A stretch of DNA of 45,515 nucleotides from JAYQUR01 sp038133505 (GTDB lineage Bacteria > Pseudomonadota > Alphaproteobacteria > MPNO01 > UBA830), in contig JAYPTI010000008.1 of assembly GCA_038133505.1 (NCBI GenBank), positions 1-45,515 of the forward strand, written 5' to 3'. Both the position numbers and the translations under genes were made by a program. This document shows, in pieces, positions 22,660 to 31,802 of this stretch. Within the stretch, counting starts at the first letter, position 1; each line of letters opens with the position of its first letter. A model generated the notes under the pieces. That model was given only the letters and a program-made list of their open reading frames with translations, did not search any database and was not told the DNA's origin.

Positions 22660-24609
22660 TTAGCCGGATGCGGCGCTTTTGGGTGTTTGAGCTTGAGTGG
22701 GATGGTACTCGGGGACCAGCCGTTCGACGATCGCCCTGGTTTCGGCGACACGCCCGGCGGTCGCCGCGGCGGAGAGTTCTTCGAGCGCGCGACGTAGCAA
22801 CGCCAGATCGACGGCGCGCGGCGCGGCGAGGAGAATGCCCGGATGGTCCGTCGGCACGAGCGCTTCCGAGGCGTGGAGGATTTCCTCGAACAGCTTTTCG
22901 CCCGGCCGGATGCCGGTAATTTCGATCTTCACGTCCTTGTCGGGCTGCAGTCCGGCGAGGAGGATGATCTGGCGGGCGAGGTCGATGATCTTTACCGGCT
23001 TGCCCATGTCGAGGACGTAGATCTTGCCCTGATCGGAGCCGTCCGCATCGCCGAGCACCGATGCCTGGAGGACGAGTTCCACCGCTTCGCGGACGGTCAT
23101 GAAATAGCGCGTCATGTCGGGGTGGGTCACCGTCAGCGGCCCGCCCACGGCGAGCTGCCGCTGGAACAGCGGGACCACCGAACCGGTCGAGCCGAGGACG
23201 TTGCCGAACCGCACCGTCACGAATCGCGTGAGCGGACCGTCGCGATCCTTGCGCGAAAGATCGAGCGCCTGGCAGTAGCTCTCTGCGACCCGCTTGGTTG
23301 CGCCCATCAGGCTTGAGGGGTTCACCGCCTTGTCCGTCGAAATCAGGACCATCGCGCCGACGCCATGCTCGCAGCACGCGTCCGCGATCACCCGCGTTCC
23401 GACGGCGTTGGTCAGTGCCCCTTCTTCCGCATGCAGCTCCACCATGGGGACGTGTTTCAGCGCCGCGGCGTGGAAGACGAGTTCGGGTCTTACCTCCGCG
23501 AAGACGCGCGCGATCCGTTCGGCGTCGCGGACGTCGGCAAGGACCATATGGCGTTCGAGGTCGGGCGCGCGTTCGCCGATTTCCAGGTCGATCGAATAGA
23601 GCTGGTATTCGGAGCTGTCGAGAAGCGCGATCGACGACGGGGCGAAAGCCGCTATCTGGCGGCACAGTTCGGAGCCGATGGTCCCGCCGGCACCGGTGAC
23701 GAGGACCCGCTTGCCGCCGATCAGCGACGCCATGCCGTCGCGGTCGAGCGTCGTCTGAGGCCGGCCGAGGAGGTCCTCGATGTTGATCGGGCGGATCTGC
23801 GGTGCGACGTCGATGTCGTTATGGAAATCGTCCAGTCGCGGCATGCGGCCGAGACCCATGCCGAGCTTCTCGCATATTTCCAGCAGGCGCTTGATTTCGT
23901 CGCCTTCGATCGTCGTCTTGGTGACGATGATGCGTTGCGGCCGCTTGCCCTCGCGTCCCAGCCGCTCGACGATCTCGGGGATGTCGTCGACGGTGCCCAG
24001 GACTTCGATGCCGTGGATGTTCCGGCCGACCCGGCTGCCCTTTTCGTCTACCATGCCGACGGCCTGATAGGCCGACTGACGCGTGCGGTTGATGGCGCGG
24101 ACGAATATTTCGGCGGCGTCGCCGGCGCCGACGAGGAGTACGGGTATGCGGCGTGCGCCGTCCCGGTCGAGCGCGTCGCTGGCGCGCCGGTCCTTGAACA
24201 TGCGGTAGAGAAACCGCGGTCCCCCGAGCATCGCCAGCATGACCAGCCAGTTGATCGCCAGCGTCGAGCGGGGCACGAACTCCAGCCGGGAAACGAGGAA
24301 CATTGCGGCGAAAAAGATCAGCACGGTTGCTGTAACGGCGCGTACGATCGCGCCGAGATCTTCCATCGACGCGTAGCGCCACACGCCGCCGTAAAGACGC
24401 ATCGCCCAGAATACGAGGGCGGCAATCACCCCGAAAACCGCCGTCGCCTGAAGGACGAAGCCCGGCTCGAAATAATCGAAATCGCCGCCCACGCGCAGAT
24501 ACAGCGACAGGGGGAACGATATCGTCGCCATGGTCACGTCATGGGCGAACGCCACCTTGGCGCGGCTGCCGCGCAGGGAGTAATCCGATAGCCGGGACAG
24601 TTTTCGCAT
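22660..24609 (-). CDS. membrane-anchored NDP-sugar 4,6-dehydratase (WbpM/PglF/CapD type)
   Basis: The 649-residue protein has about four N-terminal membrane helices (residues 20-130), a CoA-binding-like Rossmann module (VLLVGAGDAAEIFVRA), and a C-terminal SDR domain. The SDR domain has TGAGGTIGSELCRQ, STDKAVNPSSLMGATKR and an ITGIRPGEKLFEE block. Lysine is kept in the SxnxxxK motif, but the tyrosine position is methionine, as is usual for this long subclass. Such enzymes convert UDP-GlcNAc to a 4-keto-6-deoxy intermediate for surface glycans. I prefer ATG 24609 (MRKLSRLS) over an upstream in-frame start. It sits at the downstream end of the polysaccharide locus, just before purH. Confidence 0.9.
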   Translation of the reverse strand: MRKLSRLSDYSLRGSRAKVAFAHDVTMATISFPLSLYLRVGGDFDYFEPGFVLQATAVFGVIAALVFWAMRLYGGVWRYASMEDLGAIVRAVTATVLIFFAAMFLVSRLEFVPRSTLAINWLVMLAMLGGPRFLYRMFKDRRASDALDRDGARRIPVLLVGAGDAAEIFVRAINRTRQSAYQAVGMVDEKGSRVGRNIHGIEVLGTVDDIPEIVERLGREGKRPQRIIVTKTTIEGDEIKRLLEICEKLGMGLGRMPRLDDFHNDIDVAPQIRPINIEDLLGRPQTTLDRDGMASLIGGKRVLVTGAGGTIGSELCRQIAAFAPSSIALLDSSEYQLYSIDLEIGERAPDLERHMVLADVRDAERIARVFAEVRPELVFHAAALKHVPMVELHAEEGALTNAVGTRVIADACCEHGVGAMVLISTDKAVNPSSLMGATKRVAESYCQALDLSRKDRDGPLTRFVTVRFGNVLGSTGSVVPLFQRQLAVGGPLTVTHPDMTRYFMTVREAVELVLQASVLGDADGSDQGKIYVLDMGKPVKIIDLARQIILLAGLQPDKDVKIEITGIRPGEKLFEEILHASEALVPTDHPGILLAAPRAVDLALLRRALEELSAAATAGRVAETRAIVERLVPEYHPTQAQTPKSAASG

Positions 24610-24705
24610 CTGATCAGAATCCGCGCGGACAATAGCACACGCGGTCCGACTCGCCCACAAGACGACAGCCGGGAACGTTAAGGAACGGGAAGACGGATGA
24701 AGGGG

Positions 24706-24724
24706 AAAACCGCGCGCCGGTTTT
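24706..24724 (-). terminator. candidate intrinsic terminator after the epimerase gene
   Basis: A 7-bp stem pairs AAAACCG with CGGTTTT around a CGCGC loop, with the U-run in its 3' arm when read on the minus strand. It lies downstream of the epimerase stop and upstream of the dehydratase start, in the 151-nt gap between them. A second short GGGCC/GGCCC stem sits at 24744-24758. Confidence 0.45.
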
Positions 24725-24760
24725 CTGTCCGCGGGAGCGGAGCGGGCCGGTCAGGCCCGG

Positions 24761-25708
24761 TTATCGTTGCGCGCGGAAATGGCTCGCCGTTGCGGCGAGC
24801 CCCTGGCCCACGGAGAAGGGCGGAGCCCAGTCGAAAGTACGACGGAACAGCGTGTCGTTTATCTGCAGAGAGCCGCACAGCCGGTCGGCCGCCGCGCTCT
24901 TGCCGGCAGCGCCGGCCGCTGCGCGCAATGCCGATGCCGGCAGCGGCAGCCGAACGGTCCGGCGGTTGAACGAGAAGCGAAGACGACGGACCAGCTCTGC
25001 CGTCGACAGGTCTTCGCCGTCGCGCAGCAGATAAACGCCGCGGTGGGCGGTTGGAGAGGTCAGCATTCGTTCGATCGCCGCGGTCAGGTTGCCGAGGAAC
25101 AGGAGGCTGCGCCGGTTGTCCCTGATTCCGTCGAGCGGCAGCGGCACCGGCGAGGCGCAGAGGCGCATCAGGGCCGCGAAATTCGCTTTAACGCCGGGGC
25201 CGTATATCAGGGGCGTTCGCAACGCGGATGCCGTCAGCGGCCCCCCGGCGAACTGCTCCAACGCCCGTTCGGCAGCCAGTTTCGAGCGGCCGTATGCGTC
25301 CTGCGGGGCCGGGGGCGTCGTCTCGTCGTATGGCGTTGCGTCCGTGGCCTCGCCGATTGCCTTGACAGAACTCATCAGCACGAAACGGGTAGCGCCGCCA
25401 GCCGCCGCCGCCGCCGCCAGCCGCACCGTCGTTTCGGCGTTTGCGCGACGGTAGGCGTCTTCCGGGTCGTCCAACGTTTCCTGCATCATGTGGACGCGCG
25501 CCGCCAGATGAACGACCGCGTCCATGCCGTCTACCAGTTCCGCAAGGTCGCCGTGGGTTTCGATATCTCCCGTCGTCACGCACTCCATCCATGACCGGAC
25601 CGGCGCATCCGTCCGGAAAGAGCCGCGGACGATATGTCCCGCTGCGCAGAGACGCCGCGTCAGGGCCGTCCCGACGAAACCGCCGGCGCCGGTGACGAGG
25701 ATTTTCAC
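24761..25708 (-). CDS. NAD-dependent epimerase/dehydratase, probable NDP-sugar reductase or epimerase
   Basis: The 315-residue extended SDR has GAGGFVG at about 8-14, HLAARVHMMQ, serines at the MSSVKAIGE position and Y-x3-K in DAYGRSKLAAE. The pattern (HLAARVHVM, SSIKVNGE-like, YGRSKLEAE) is typical of UDP-GlcNAc/QuiNAc 4-reductases or epimerases encoded beside WbuB-like transferases and membrane 4,6-dehydratases. GTG at 25708 was chosen because it overlaps the preceding stop as GTGA; the frame continues upstream without homology. Together with the neighbouring dehydratase it could produce a UDP-QuiNAc or FucNAc-like sugar. The specificity is inferred. Confidence 0.82.
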   Translation of the reverse strand: MKILVTGAGGFVGTALTRRLCAAGHIVRGSFRTDAPVRSWMECVTTGDIETHGDLAELVDGMDAVVHLAARVHMMQETLDDPEDAYRRANAETTVRLAAAAAAGGATRFVLMSSVKAIGEATDATPYDETTPPAPQDAYGRSKLAAERALEQFAGGPLTASALRTPLIYGPGVKANFAALMRLCASPVPLPLDGIRDNRRSLLFLGNLTAAIERMLTSPTAHRGVYLLRDGEDLSTAELVRRLRFSFNRRTVRLPLPASALRAAAGAAGKSAAADRLCGSLQINDTLFRRTFDWAPPFSVGQGLAATASHFRAQR

Positions 25709-26946
25709 GACGCTGCCGCCGGCCGGCCCGAGATCGCGGCCTCGAACACGCCGATCATCTCGGTCGCCTGGCGTTCGCGGCTGTAGCGCGGCGCTGCGGC
25801 GAGCGCGTTTTCTGCTAGGGCCTTGCGTTCGTTCTTGTCGGTCCGAAGTCGAAGCACCGCCTCGGCGAGGGCCTGCGGGTTTTCCGGCGCGACGAGGAGG
25901 CCCGCGCGCTCCGAAGCGACGATTTCGGTCGCTTCTCCTTCCGGGGCGGCGAACAGCAGCGGCAGGCCCATCGCCATCGCCTCGAAAATCTTGGACGGGA
26001 TGACCTCGGTAAATGTCGGTTCGTCCTTCAGGTGCACCAGCGCGACGTCGCACAGGCTCCACACCGCGGGCATGCGGTCCTTGGGCTGCATCGGCATGAA
26101 GACGACGTTCTTCAAATCGAGATCCGCCGCTTCCCGCATCAACCGGTCGCGCGCCGCGCCGGCGCCCGCGAACAGGAAGGCGATGTCGTCGCGGTCGCGC
26201 AACAGGTCGGCGGCGAAGATCGCGTTCTCCAGCGCATGGGCGAGCCCGTGTGTGCCGATATAGCCGACGACGAACTTGCCCTCGAGGCCCCATTGTCCGG
26301 CCAGCGCGGCGTCGCGCGGGCGCGGGCCGTAGCGCTGCGCGTCGACGCCGTTGCGCACCACCCGGATCTTCGCCGGGTCGATCCCGCGGCGCACGAGGTT
26401 GTTCCGGAACGCGTGCGTGAGCGCCGCAACGGCGGCGCTGCGTCGGTAGAGAAAAAGCTCCAGCTTCTCGACCATCCTAATCGGCAATGACGGTTTCATC
26501 GCACCGACCGCGACGATCGAGGCGGGCCAGAGGTCGCCGAGTTCGAAGACGAACGGACGGCGCCTGAAAACCGAAAGCAGCCAGCCGCCGACCGCGGCGA
26601 AGAATTGCGGCGAGGTCGCGGAAATCACGTCGGGGCGGCGTTCGAACAGGCCGAAGAAGACGGCGGAAAACATGAAACTGACGAAGTCGAGCGTGCGTCG
26701 CGCGACGCCTTCGTTTGCGGAGATGAACGTCTTTACGCGAACGACGCGGATGTCGTCCCGGTCCTCGACTTGCCGCCAGCGATTGCGGTAACCGTCGAAA
26801 AGGCGACCTTCGGGGAAGTTCGGTGCCGACGTGATCACCGTGACGTCATGGCCGTCGCGCCGCCAGTACAGCGCGCGTTCGTAGACGCGCGTCGCCGCCG
26901 CGTTCGTTTCGGGCGGAAAGTTTTCGGTGAGGAAAAGGATTTTCAT
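25705..26946 (-). CDS. GT4 glycosyltransferase, WbuB-like
   Basis: The 413-residue GT-B protein opens with LFLTENFPPETNAAATRVYE, the N-terminal pattern of WbuB-type transferases that act on FucNAc or QuiNAc donors. A GYIGTHGLAHALENA segment and the donor-binding EVIPSKIFEAMAMGLPLLFA (about 320-339) mark the C-terminal domain. A hydrophobic stretch near 95-130 suggests membrane association. It is translationally coupled to the epimerase downstream, which supports a common sugar. It lies 21 nt after the ligase-like gene. The donor identity is inferred. Confidence 0.85.
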   Translation of the reverse strand: MKILFLTENFPPETNAAATRVYERALYWRRDGHDVTVITSAPNFPEGRLFDGYRNRWRQVEDRDDIRVVRVKTFISANEGVARRTLDFVSFMFSAVFFGLFERRPDVISATSPQFFAAVGGWLLSVFRRRPFVFELGDLWPASIVAVGAMKPSLPIRMVEKLELFLYRRSAAVAALTHAFRNNLVRRGIDPAKIRVVRNGVDAQRYGPRPRDAALAGQWGLEGKFVVGYIGTHGLAHALENAIFAADLLRDRDDIAFLFAGAGAARDRLMREAADLDLKNVVFMPMQPKDRMPAVWSLCDVALVHLKDEPTFTEVIPSKIFEAMAMGLPLLFAAPEGEATEIVASERAGLLVAPENPQALAEAVLRLRTDKNERKALAENALAAAPRYSRERQATEMIGVFEAAISGRPAAAS

Positions 26947-26967
26947 GCGCGTAGCGGCGCTGCGATT

Positions 26968-28185
26968 TCAGTCTTCGGAGGGTTTACCGCAAGTGACAAC
27001 GCAGAAGCCGGCCGTTAGGAACAGGCTGGAAATCCACCAAGTCTGCCATACTCCGTAGCTGAGCGAAAAGACAACGAATGCTGCAGTCACGGTGCCCATC
27101 GCGCCCGCCGCGCCCATTCTTCCGGAACCGTGCCGCCGCACAATCTCGGCCGTCGCTACGAACAGGGCAGCGCCGAACAGCGCGCCGAGGATTCCCAGTT
27201 CGAGCCGTAGCTGGAACGCGCCATTGTGCGGGTGGAGCGGCAGAGCGTCTTCCATCGTGTCGATTATCATTTTGCCGCCCGGAATATTGCGCGATTGATT
27301 GAATCCCCATCCGAGCAGCGGCCGCTCCTCGATCCGGTCGGAAACGAAGCGCCAGATAATCAGACGATGGTAGGCCGACCGGGGAAGGCCCGTTTCCTCG
27401 TACAGCGCTTTCGGAGACGGGAGGGCGCGCTCGATCGTCGGGGCCAGGAGAATCATCGCCGCGATCACCGTCCCAACGATGGCTGCGCCCAGCTGGCGCG
27501 ACACGGCCGTCAGCAGTGCGGCTCCCGCACCTACCACCAATGCAGCTGATGCTGCGGCGGTTGGAGAGAGCAGCGAACCCCCGAAGGCGACCACCACGAG
27601 CGAAATCCCCAACCAGGGTCGGAGCCGTCCCAACCGAACCGCGGCGGCCCAGATGAGAAGCGATAAGACGGCAAGAGGCCGGTTGAACTGGTTGAGAAAT
27701 GGGACTCGATCGTTCGGGTCGAGCGGGATCGGGAGTAACAGGCCGCCGGCCAAGCGTTCGATGACGATCAGGATTAGGGCGAGAATCAAACCTGCGAGAA
27801 GACAGTTCGCGACCCGCTGCCGGCCGCTTCCGGTGAGTCCCGCCGCCACCGAGATGAAAAGGATGCCTGCACCGACGATTGCCGCCGTCCGCGGCAGCTT
27901 GCCCAACGTCGATGAGGCATCGTAGCTCCACAACAGGCTCGTTGCCGCCAATGCGACCAGACCGATCAGCAGGCCGGTTGTCACCGCATGGAAGCGGAAT
28001 ACTGGGATATTGCGGTTCAGCCGTGCCGCTGCCGCCCCGCACACCGCGAACGGTAGCAGGACGGCCATCGACAGGGGGGCGTAGAGCAGCATCGCGGGGG
28101 CGAGAAACGCAACGAGGCCCATCGCAATAGACGGGTCCGTCGGGTTCAGGCGGGCGAAGCGAGGCAGGTGTTTCGCCAAGAACAT
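26968..28185 (-). CDS. O-antigen ligase/polymerase family membrane protein (WaaL/Wzy_C type)
   Basis: The 405-residue protein has about eleven helices. A periplasmic loop contains RLIIWRFVSDRIEERPLLGWGF and then LPLHPHNGAFQLRLELG, the pattern of the Wzy_C/O-antigen-ligase family with its catalytic histidine region (HxHN). These proteins join lipid-linked glycans to each other or to an acceptor on the outer face of the inner membrane. The start at ATG 28185 has a GGA eight bases upstream. The upstream gene ends with a hairpin 66-86 nt before this start. Ligase and polymerase roles cannot be separated by sequence alone. Confidence 0.85.
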   Translation of the reverse strand: MFLAKHLPRFARLNPTDPSIAMGLVAFLAPAMLLYAPLSMAVLLPFAVCGAAAARLNRNIPVFRFHAVTTGLLIGLVALAATSLLWSYDASSTLGKLPRTAAIVGAGILFISVAAGLTGSGRQRVANCLLAGLILALILIVIERLAGGLLLPIPLDPNDRVPFLNQFNRPLAVLSLLIWAAAVRLGRLRPWLGISLVVVAFGGSLLSPTAAASAALVVGAGAALLTAVSRQLGAAIVGTVIAAMILLAPTIERALPSPKALYEETGLPRSAYHRLIIWRFVSDRIEERPLLGWGFNQSRNIPGGKMIIDTMEDALPLHPHNGAFQLRLELGILGALFGAALFVATAEIVRRHGSGRMGAAGAMGTVTAAFVVFSLSYGVWQTWWISSLFLTAGFCVVTCGKPSED

Positions 28186-28251
28186 CAGATTCCAATTTCA
28201 GAAGGCTTGGTTTCCGGGCGGCGGGATTTGCTGGCGAGGGGGGAGGCCGAC

Positions 28252-28272
28252 GGCAGGATCGAGCATCCTGCC
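28252..28272 (-). other. 8-bp hairpin at the stop codon of the glycosyltransferase gene
   Basis: ATCCTGCC (28265-28272) and GGCAGGAT (28252-28259) form a perfect stem around CGAGC, starting at the last base of the upstream stop codon. No U-tract follows on the minus strand, so it is more likely a 3'-end or partial attenuation structure than a full terminator. Confidence 0.5.
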
Positions 28273-29423
28273 TAGCGCGCAGCCCGTTTGACAGAGTCTT
28301 TATACCCCGTAAGAGCCCTATTTCCATAGGCCTCCCACGTCATTTCCCGGCTTTTTCGTGCTGCGTTTCGTCCCATCTCCCCCCGCCGGTTCGAATCGGA
28401 TGCGAGCTCCGCCAAGGCTGCTGTAAGAGCCTCCCGGTTGCCGGATTCGACAATTAGACCCTCGATACCGTGCGTGAATAGTTCGCCGGCTCCGCATTCC
28501 CTCGTCGCGATGACCGGCAGACCGGTTGCCATTGCCTGCAAGAGCGAAAGCGGCATGCCCTCTTGGTGAGACGGTAGACAGAAAATGTCGGCATTGCGGT
28601 ATTCGCGAATGACGCCGGCGCTATCGAGCGGACCGAGAAGGTGTACGTTGGCCGGCAGGTCCGGATTCCACCCGGTTTCTATTGGCCCGGCGAATCGAAG
28701 CGTGGCGGCAACATCAAGCTTTCGGAAGCCGGCGAGAAGATCCGGCGCCCCTTTCTGAAAGCCGACAGCCCCAACGAAAAGCACAGTCGGCGGGGTGCGG
28801 GATACCCTCTCACCGCCGTCATATCGTTGCCCGTCCACGCCATACGGGTTGACCAGAAGACGATCATCGCCGATTCCGCGTCGGCGGAAGGTATCTGCGG
28901 CGAACTGCGTGGGAACGGCGATTAGGTCGGCGAATTCATATTCGGTGAGTTCCCGTTCGATGATTTCCGCCGGAATTCCCCGGAAGCGAGCGGCCTCTGC
29001 TTCGTATACGCGCTCGAGAACTTCCTGTTGGTGGAGAATGTGTGTCGAGCCGCGTTCGAGCACGGTCCGGATGCCACGGGATCGGGCGACTGAAATCGCT
29101 TCAAGCGACGCGCCGCTCCAACCGACAAAAACGTCTGCATCATCCGGCAGCATGCGCGCCGCGAAACGACCGAAGGCGCGGTTGATTGCCGTGTCGGGGT
29201 GCGGCCCGAGCCGGGTGCGGCCGTAAAAGCGGCGCCATATTTCGAGCGCCGGTGCGGTGCGGAGCGGGATACGCGCAGGCAGAAATCGCCGCGCCACTAT
29301 GCGTGGATAGGTGGTGGCGAGCTGGCGAACTGACACGTCGCTGTCGGGTGCCGCGTCAAGCGCGCGGGCAAGGTCGAAGGCATGGAACCGTCCGTGAACG
29401 CCGATCGCGATTTTCAGCGGCAC
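28272..29423 (-). CDS. GT4-family glycosyltransferase
   Basis: The 383-residue GT-B protein has an N-terminal acceptor domain with GVHGRFHAFDLARAL, a mid-protein HILHQQEV stretch, and a C-terminal donor domain with VLFVGAVGFQKGAPDLLAGF. The donor site HQEGMPLSLLQAMATGLPVIAT (abbreviated here to EGMPLSLLQAMATG) carries the family glutamate pair position. GTG 29423 is preceded by a perfect GGAGG at a suitable distance and overlaps the upstream gene by 10 nt, which decides the start. It is one of the consecutive transferases of the locus; its sugar and linkage are unknown. Confidence 0.85.
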   Translation of the reverse strand: MPLKIAIGVHGRFHAFDLARALDAAPDSDVSVRQLATTYPRIVARRFLPARIPLRTAPALEIWRRFYGRTRLGPHPDTAINRAFGRFAARMLPDDADVFVGWSGASLEAISVARSRGIRTVLERGSTHILHQQEVLERVYEAEAARFRGIPAEIIERELTEYEFADLIAVPTQFAADTFRRRGIGDDRLLVNPYGVDGQRYDGGERVSRTPPTVLFVGAVGFQKGAPDLLAGFRKLDVAATLRFAGPIETGWNPDLPANVHLLGPLDSAGVIREYRNADIFCLPSHQEGMPLSLLQAMATGLPVIATRECGAGELFTHGIEGLIVESGNREALTAALAELASDSNRRGEMGRNAARKSREMTWEAYGNRALTGYKDSVKRAAR

Positions 29424-30628
29424 GTTGCCTCCAGAAGGGATTCGAGGGTCTCGGCCCGATGATCCCAGGTCAGATCGGCCAAAGTGTTCCGGTTGGGGAT
29501 GGTGCCTGGCGCGCGATACACCGCGGCTACAGCGGATGCGATGTCTTCGACGGTCGTGCCGTCGTGAAGCGGCACACCGGCCCGGCGGCATAGGTCGTGC
29601 GTCTCGGCGTCTGCGCGGGTGACGCAGAGAATGGGGCGACCCGCGGCGAGGAGTTCCGGCACCTTGTGCTGGAACCAGGCCGGTCCGCTGCGGACGAAAG
29701 CGTTGAGCAAGGCACTGTGCTGCAGGCTCGCCAGACGCTCGAGCGGGAGATAACCGTGCTCGACCGGCGTGGCGAGACCCGGATGCCGGGCGGCGCGCGC
29801 GCGCACAAGCATGCCTTGATCGCCGGCATATTCGATCCGAAAAGCGACGCCGCAAAGTTCCGATGCCCGCGCCACGCCGGCAAGGATCGCGTCGAGCCAG
29901 CCGGTTTCGTATATCGCGCCGGTCAGCAGGATTCGCTCGGGATCGATGTCGGCCTGTCTTTCCCCCGCGGCGACCAGGGCGGCCGGGACGCCACTGTAGA
30001 TTACTGTCGCCGTGTCGGTCAGCCGCGTCGGAAGGATCCCGCGACTGTCCGCGACGTGCCCTTCGGACAGGGCGGTCATTGCCGTCGCGTCCGCGAACCG
30101 GCGCCCGAGCGGCCGCCGCAACGGCGGGGTGATGAAGGCGGTCCAGTAATCCTTGACGTCGAGCACCCACGGGCAGCCGGCGCGTACGGCGAGCTTCCGG
30201 CCGATCCGTAATGCTTCGGTGTTACCAAATGTTGCCCACACGACCTGCGGACGGAACGACGCCGCGAGAATTGGCAGATACGGCGCAGCGCCACGGCCCC
30301 AGTCGGCGAACACTGTCCCCACCGCGCCGTAGTAGCCGGCAATGGTCAGCTTGCGTAATGGCGCGGGGAATCCACCGGATCGGGTGCGACGCAGCCACGC
30401 GTGCCCGCGAGGGGCGCAGGCGAGCCGTAACGGCGTGCGCCAGTCGTGCATCGCGAGGCGGTCGGACAGGGCCGGTTGCAACTCCGCCTCTGCATCCTGC
30501 GACAGGGTTTCGGTGAGCAGGACGATGCGGTGTCCGCGTCGGGCAAGCGCCGCGGCGAATTCGCGGGCGCGTAACGCGCAGACGTGCGGTGTTTCAGGAT
30601 GGCAGTGGTTCACGATGACGACGCGCAC
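29414..30628 (-). CDS. GT4-like glycosyltransferase
   Basis: The 404-residue protein starts with RVVIVNHCHPETPHV, followed by a REFAAALARRGHRIVLLTE helix-strand pattern typical of GT-B N-domains. The C-domain has RILLTGAIYETGWLDA and a donor-loop region (HKVPELLAAGRPILCVT) in which the usual ExGxxxxEAMA pattern is replaced by a K-x-PELLA version, as in several GT4 subfamilies. It begins at GTG 30628, 18 nt after the preceding gene. Donor and acceptor are unknown. Confidence 0.8.
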   Translation of the reverse strand: MRVVIVNHCHPETPHVCALRAREFAAALARRGHRIVLLTETLSQDAEAELQPALSDRLAMHDWRTPLRLACAPRGHAWLRRTRSGGFPAPLRKLTIAGYYGAVGTVFADWGRGAAPYLPILAASFRPQVVWATFGNTEALRIGRKLAVRAGCPWVLDVKDYWTAFITPPLRRPLGRRFADATAMTALSEGHVADSRGILPTRLTDTATVIYSGVPAALVAAGERQADIDPERILLTGAIYETGWLDAILAGVARASELCGVAFRIEYAGDQGMLVRARAARHPGLATPVEHGYLPLERLASLQHSALLNAFVRSGPAWFQHKVPELLAAGRPILCVTRADAETHDLCRRAGVPLHDGTTVEDIASAVAAVYRAPGTIPNRNTLADLTWDHRAETLESLLEATCR

Positions 30629-30646
30629 AGTCGCTCGCTAGACGGT

Positions 30647-31801
30647 TCAGCTGTCCGCAGTGCGTCGGTATGCGGAAGTATTTCGCACCGCTTCGAACGT
30701 TTCGATCAGCCGTGCGACATGTTTCTCCCAGGAAAATGCCGATGACACGCGCTGCCTACCGGTTTCGGAAATACGTCGGCGCAACTCGGGGTCGCGGTCG
30801 AGTTCTCGAAGTTTGGCGACGAGATCGCTGACCGAGAACGGTTCGAAATACACTGCGCTGTCGCCGCAGATTTCTCTGTTTATCGCCGTGTCCGAGGCGA
30901 CAATGGGGAGCCCGGAAGCCATTGCTTCGACCATCGGATGCCCGAACGTTTCCGACACGGACGGAAAAACGAACACGTCGTTACTGGCGTAGAGGCCGGG
31001 AAGTTGTTCGTACGCATGATGGCCGAGGGTGAGTTTGCCTGCTTCCGCCCCGGCCTTTATCGTCACCCGGTCCAGTGCCGCGCCCGGGGTTTGCAACAGC
31101 TCGGCTAACGTCATCGTAATCGTCGAATGCGCGGAAATGCCCTGGCCCTCAAGCGCCTCGACCGCGGCGCACAGGATATTTGGCCATTTGTGCGGATAGT
31201 AGACCGAGACGTACAACAGCCGGAGCGTTCCGTCGCCGCGCCATTGCCGCTTGCGATTCGGTAAGGTGAAAAGATCCGGCCGTGCGCCGTAATGGTTGAC
31301 TGAGCTCTTGGACTCCAGCGAAGAATCCCAACCGACGAGGCTGTCGCGCATCGCATTCGACGGTGTGATTACGTGCTGCGCGTGCCGGGCGGACATCAGC
31401 ATCATCTTGCGCCGGAAATGCCGGGTCGTCTGAACGCGCACGCCCTGTGCCGGCGCGACGTGGGACAGGTAAAGCGGATCGAACAGGCCGCCTTCGCGCA
31501 TCAGCAGAACCTGGGGCACAGGGCTGTAGATCATTCCGAAATTGGCCGAGCTGAACAGAACGTCCGGGGCGACCTTCATCACGCGGCGACGCCAGAAAAT
31601 CTGTTCCCAGGCAACCCGGTTGAGCGGGCTGTAATCGGCGGCGTGTACGGGAATGACAACCGACTGATCGGCGCACTGAAACTCCGGCGGCGCCGCGACC
31701 TTGACGTCGATGTTCCGTTCCAGCATGTAGGAAACGAGGTTCCGCGTATAGGTCACGATGCCGCCACGCTTGGCGGAGGCTGCGTTGATCAAAACGCGCA
31801 T
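30647..31801 (-). CDS. GT4-family glycosyltransferase
   Basis: The 384-residue GT-B protein opens with RVLINAASAKRGGIVTYTRN, the glycine-rich acceptor loop of GT4 enzymes. It carries SETFGHPMVEAMASGLPIVA (about 297-316), the donor-binding motif with both glutamates. I chose ATG 31801, which has GGAAG upstream and leaves one base after the preceding stop. Its N-terminus resembles that of the transferase starting at 33981, so the two may be paralogues adding consecutive sugars. The sugar is unknown. Confidence 0.87.
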   Translation of the reverse strand: MRVLINAASAKRGGIVTYTRNLVSYMLERNIDVKVAAPPEFQCADQSVVIPVHAADYSPLNRVAWEQIFWRRRVMKVAPDVLFSSANFGMIYSPVPQVLLMREGGLFDPLYLSHVAPAQGVRVQTTRHFRRKMMLMSARHAQHVITPSNAMRDSLVGWDSSLESKSSVNHYGARPDLFTLPNRKRQWRGDGTLRLLYVSVYYPHKWPNILCAAVEALEGQGISAHSTITMTLAELLQTPGAALDRVTIKAGAEAGKLTLGHHAYEQLPGLYASNDVFVFPSVSETFGHPMVEAMASGLPIVASDTAINREICGDSAVYFEPFSVSDLVAKLRELDRDPELRRRISETGRQRVSSAFSWEKHVARLIETFEAVRNTSAYRRTADS

Positions 31802-31802
31802 G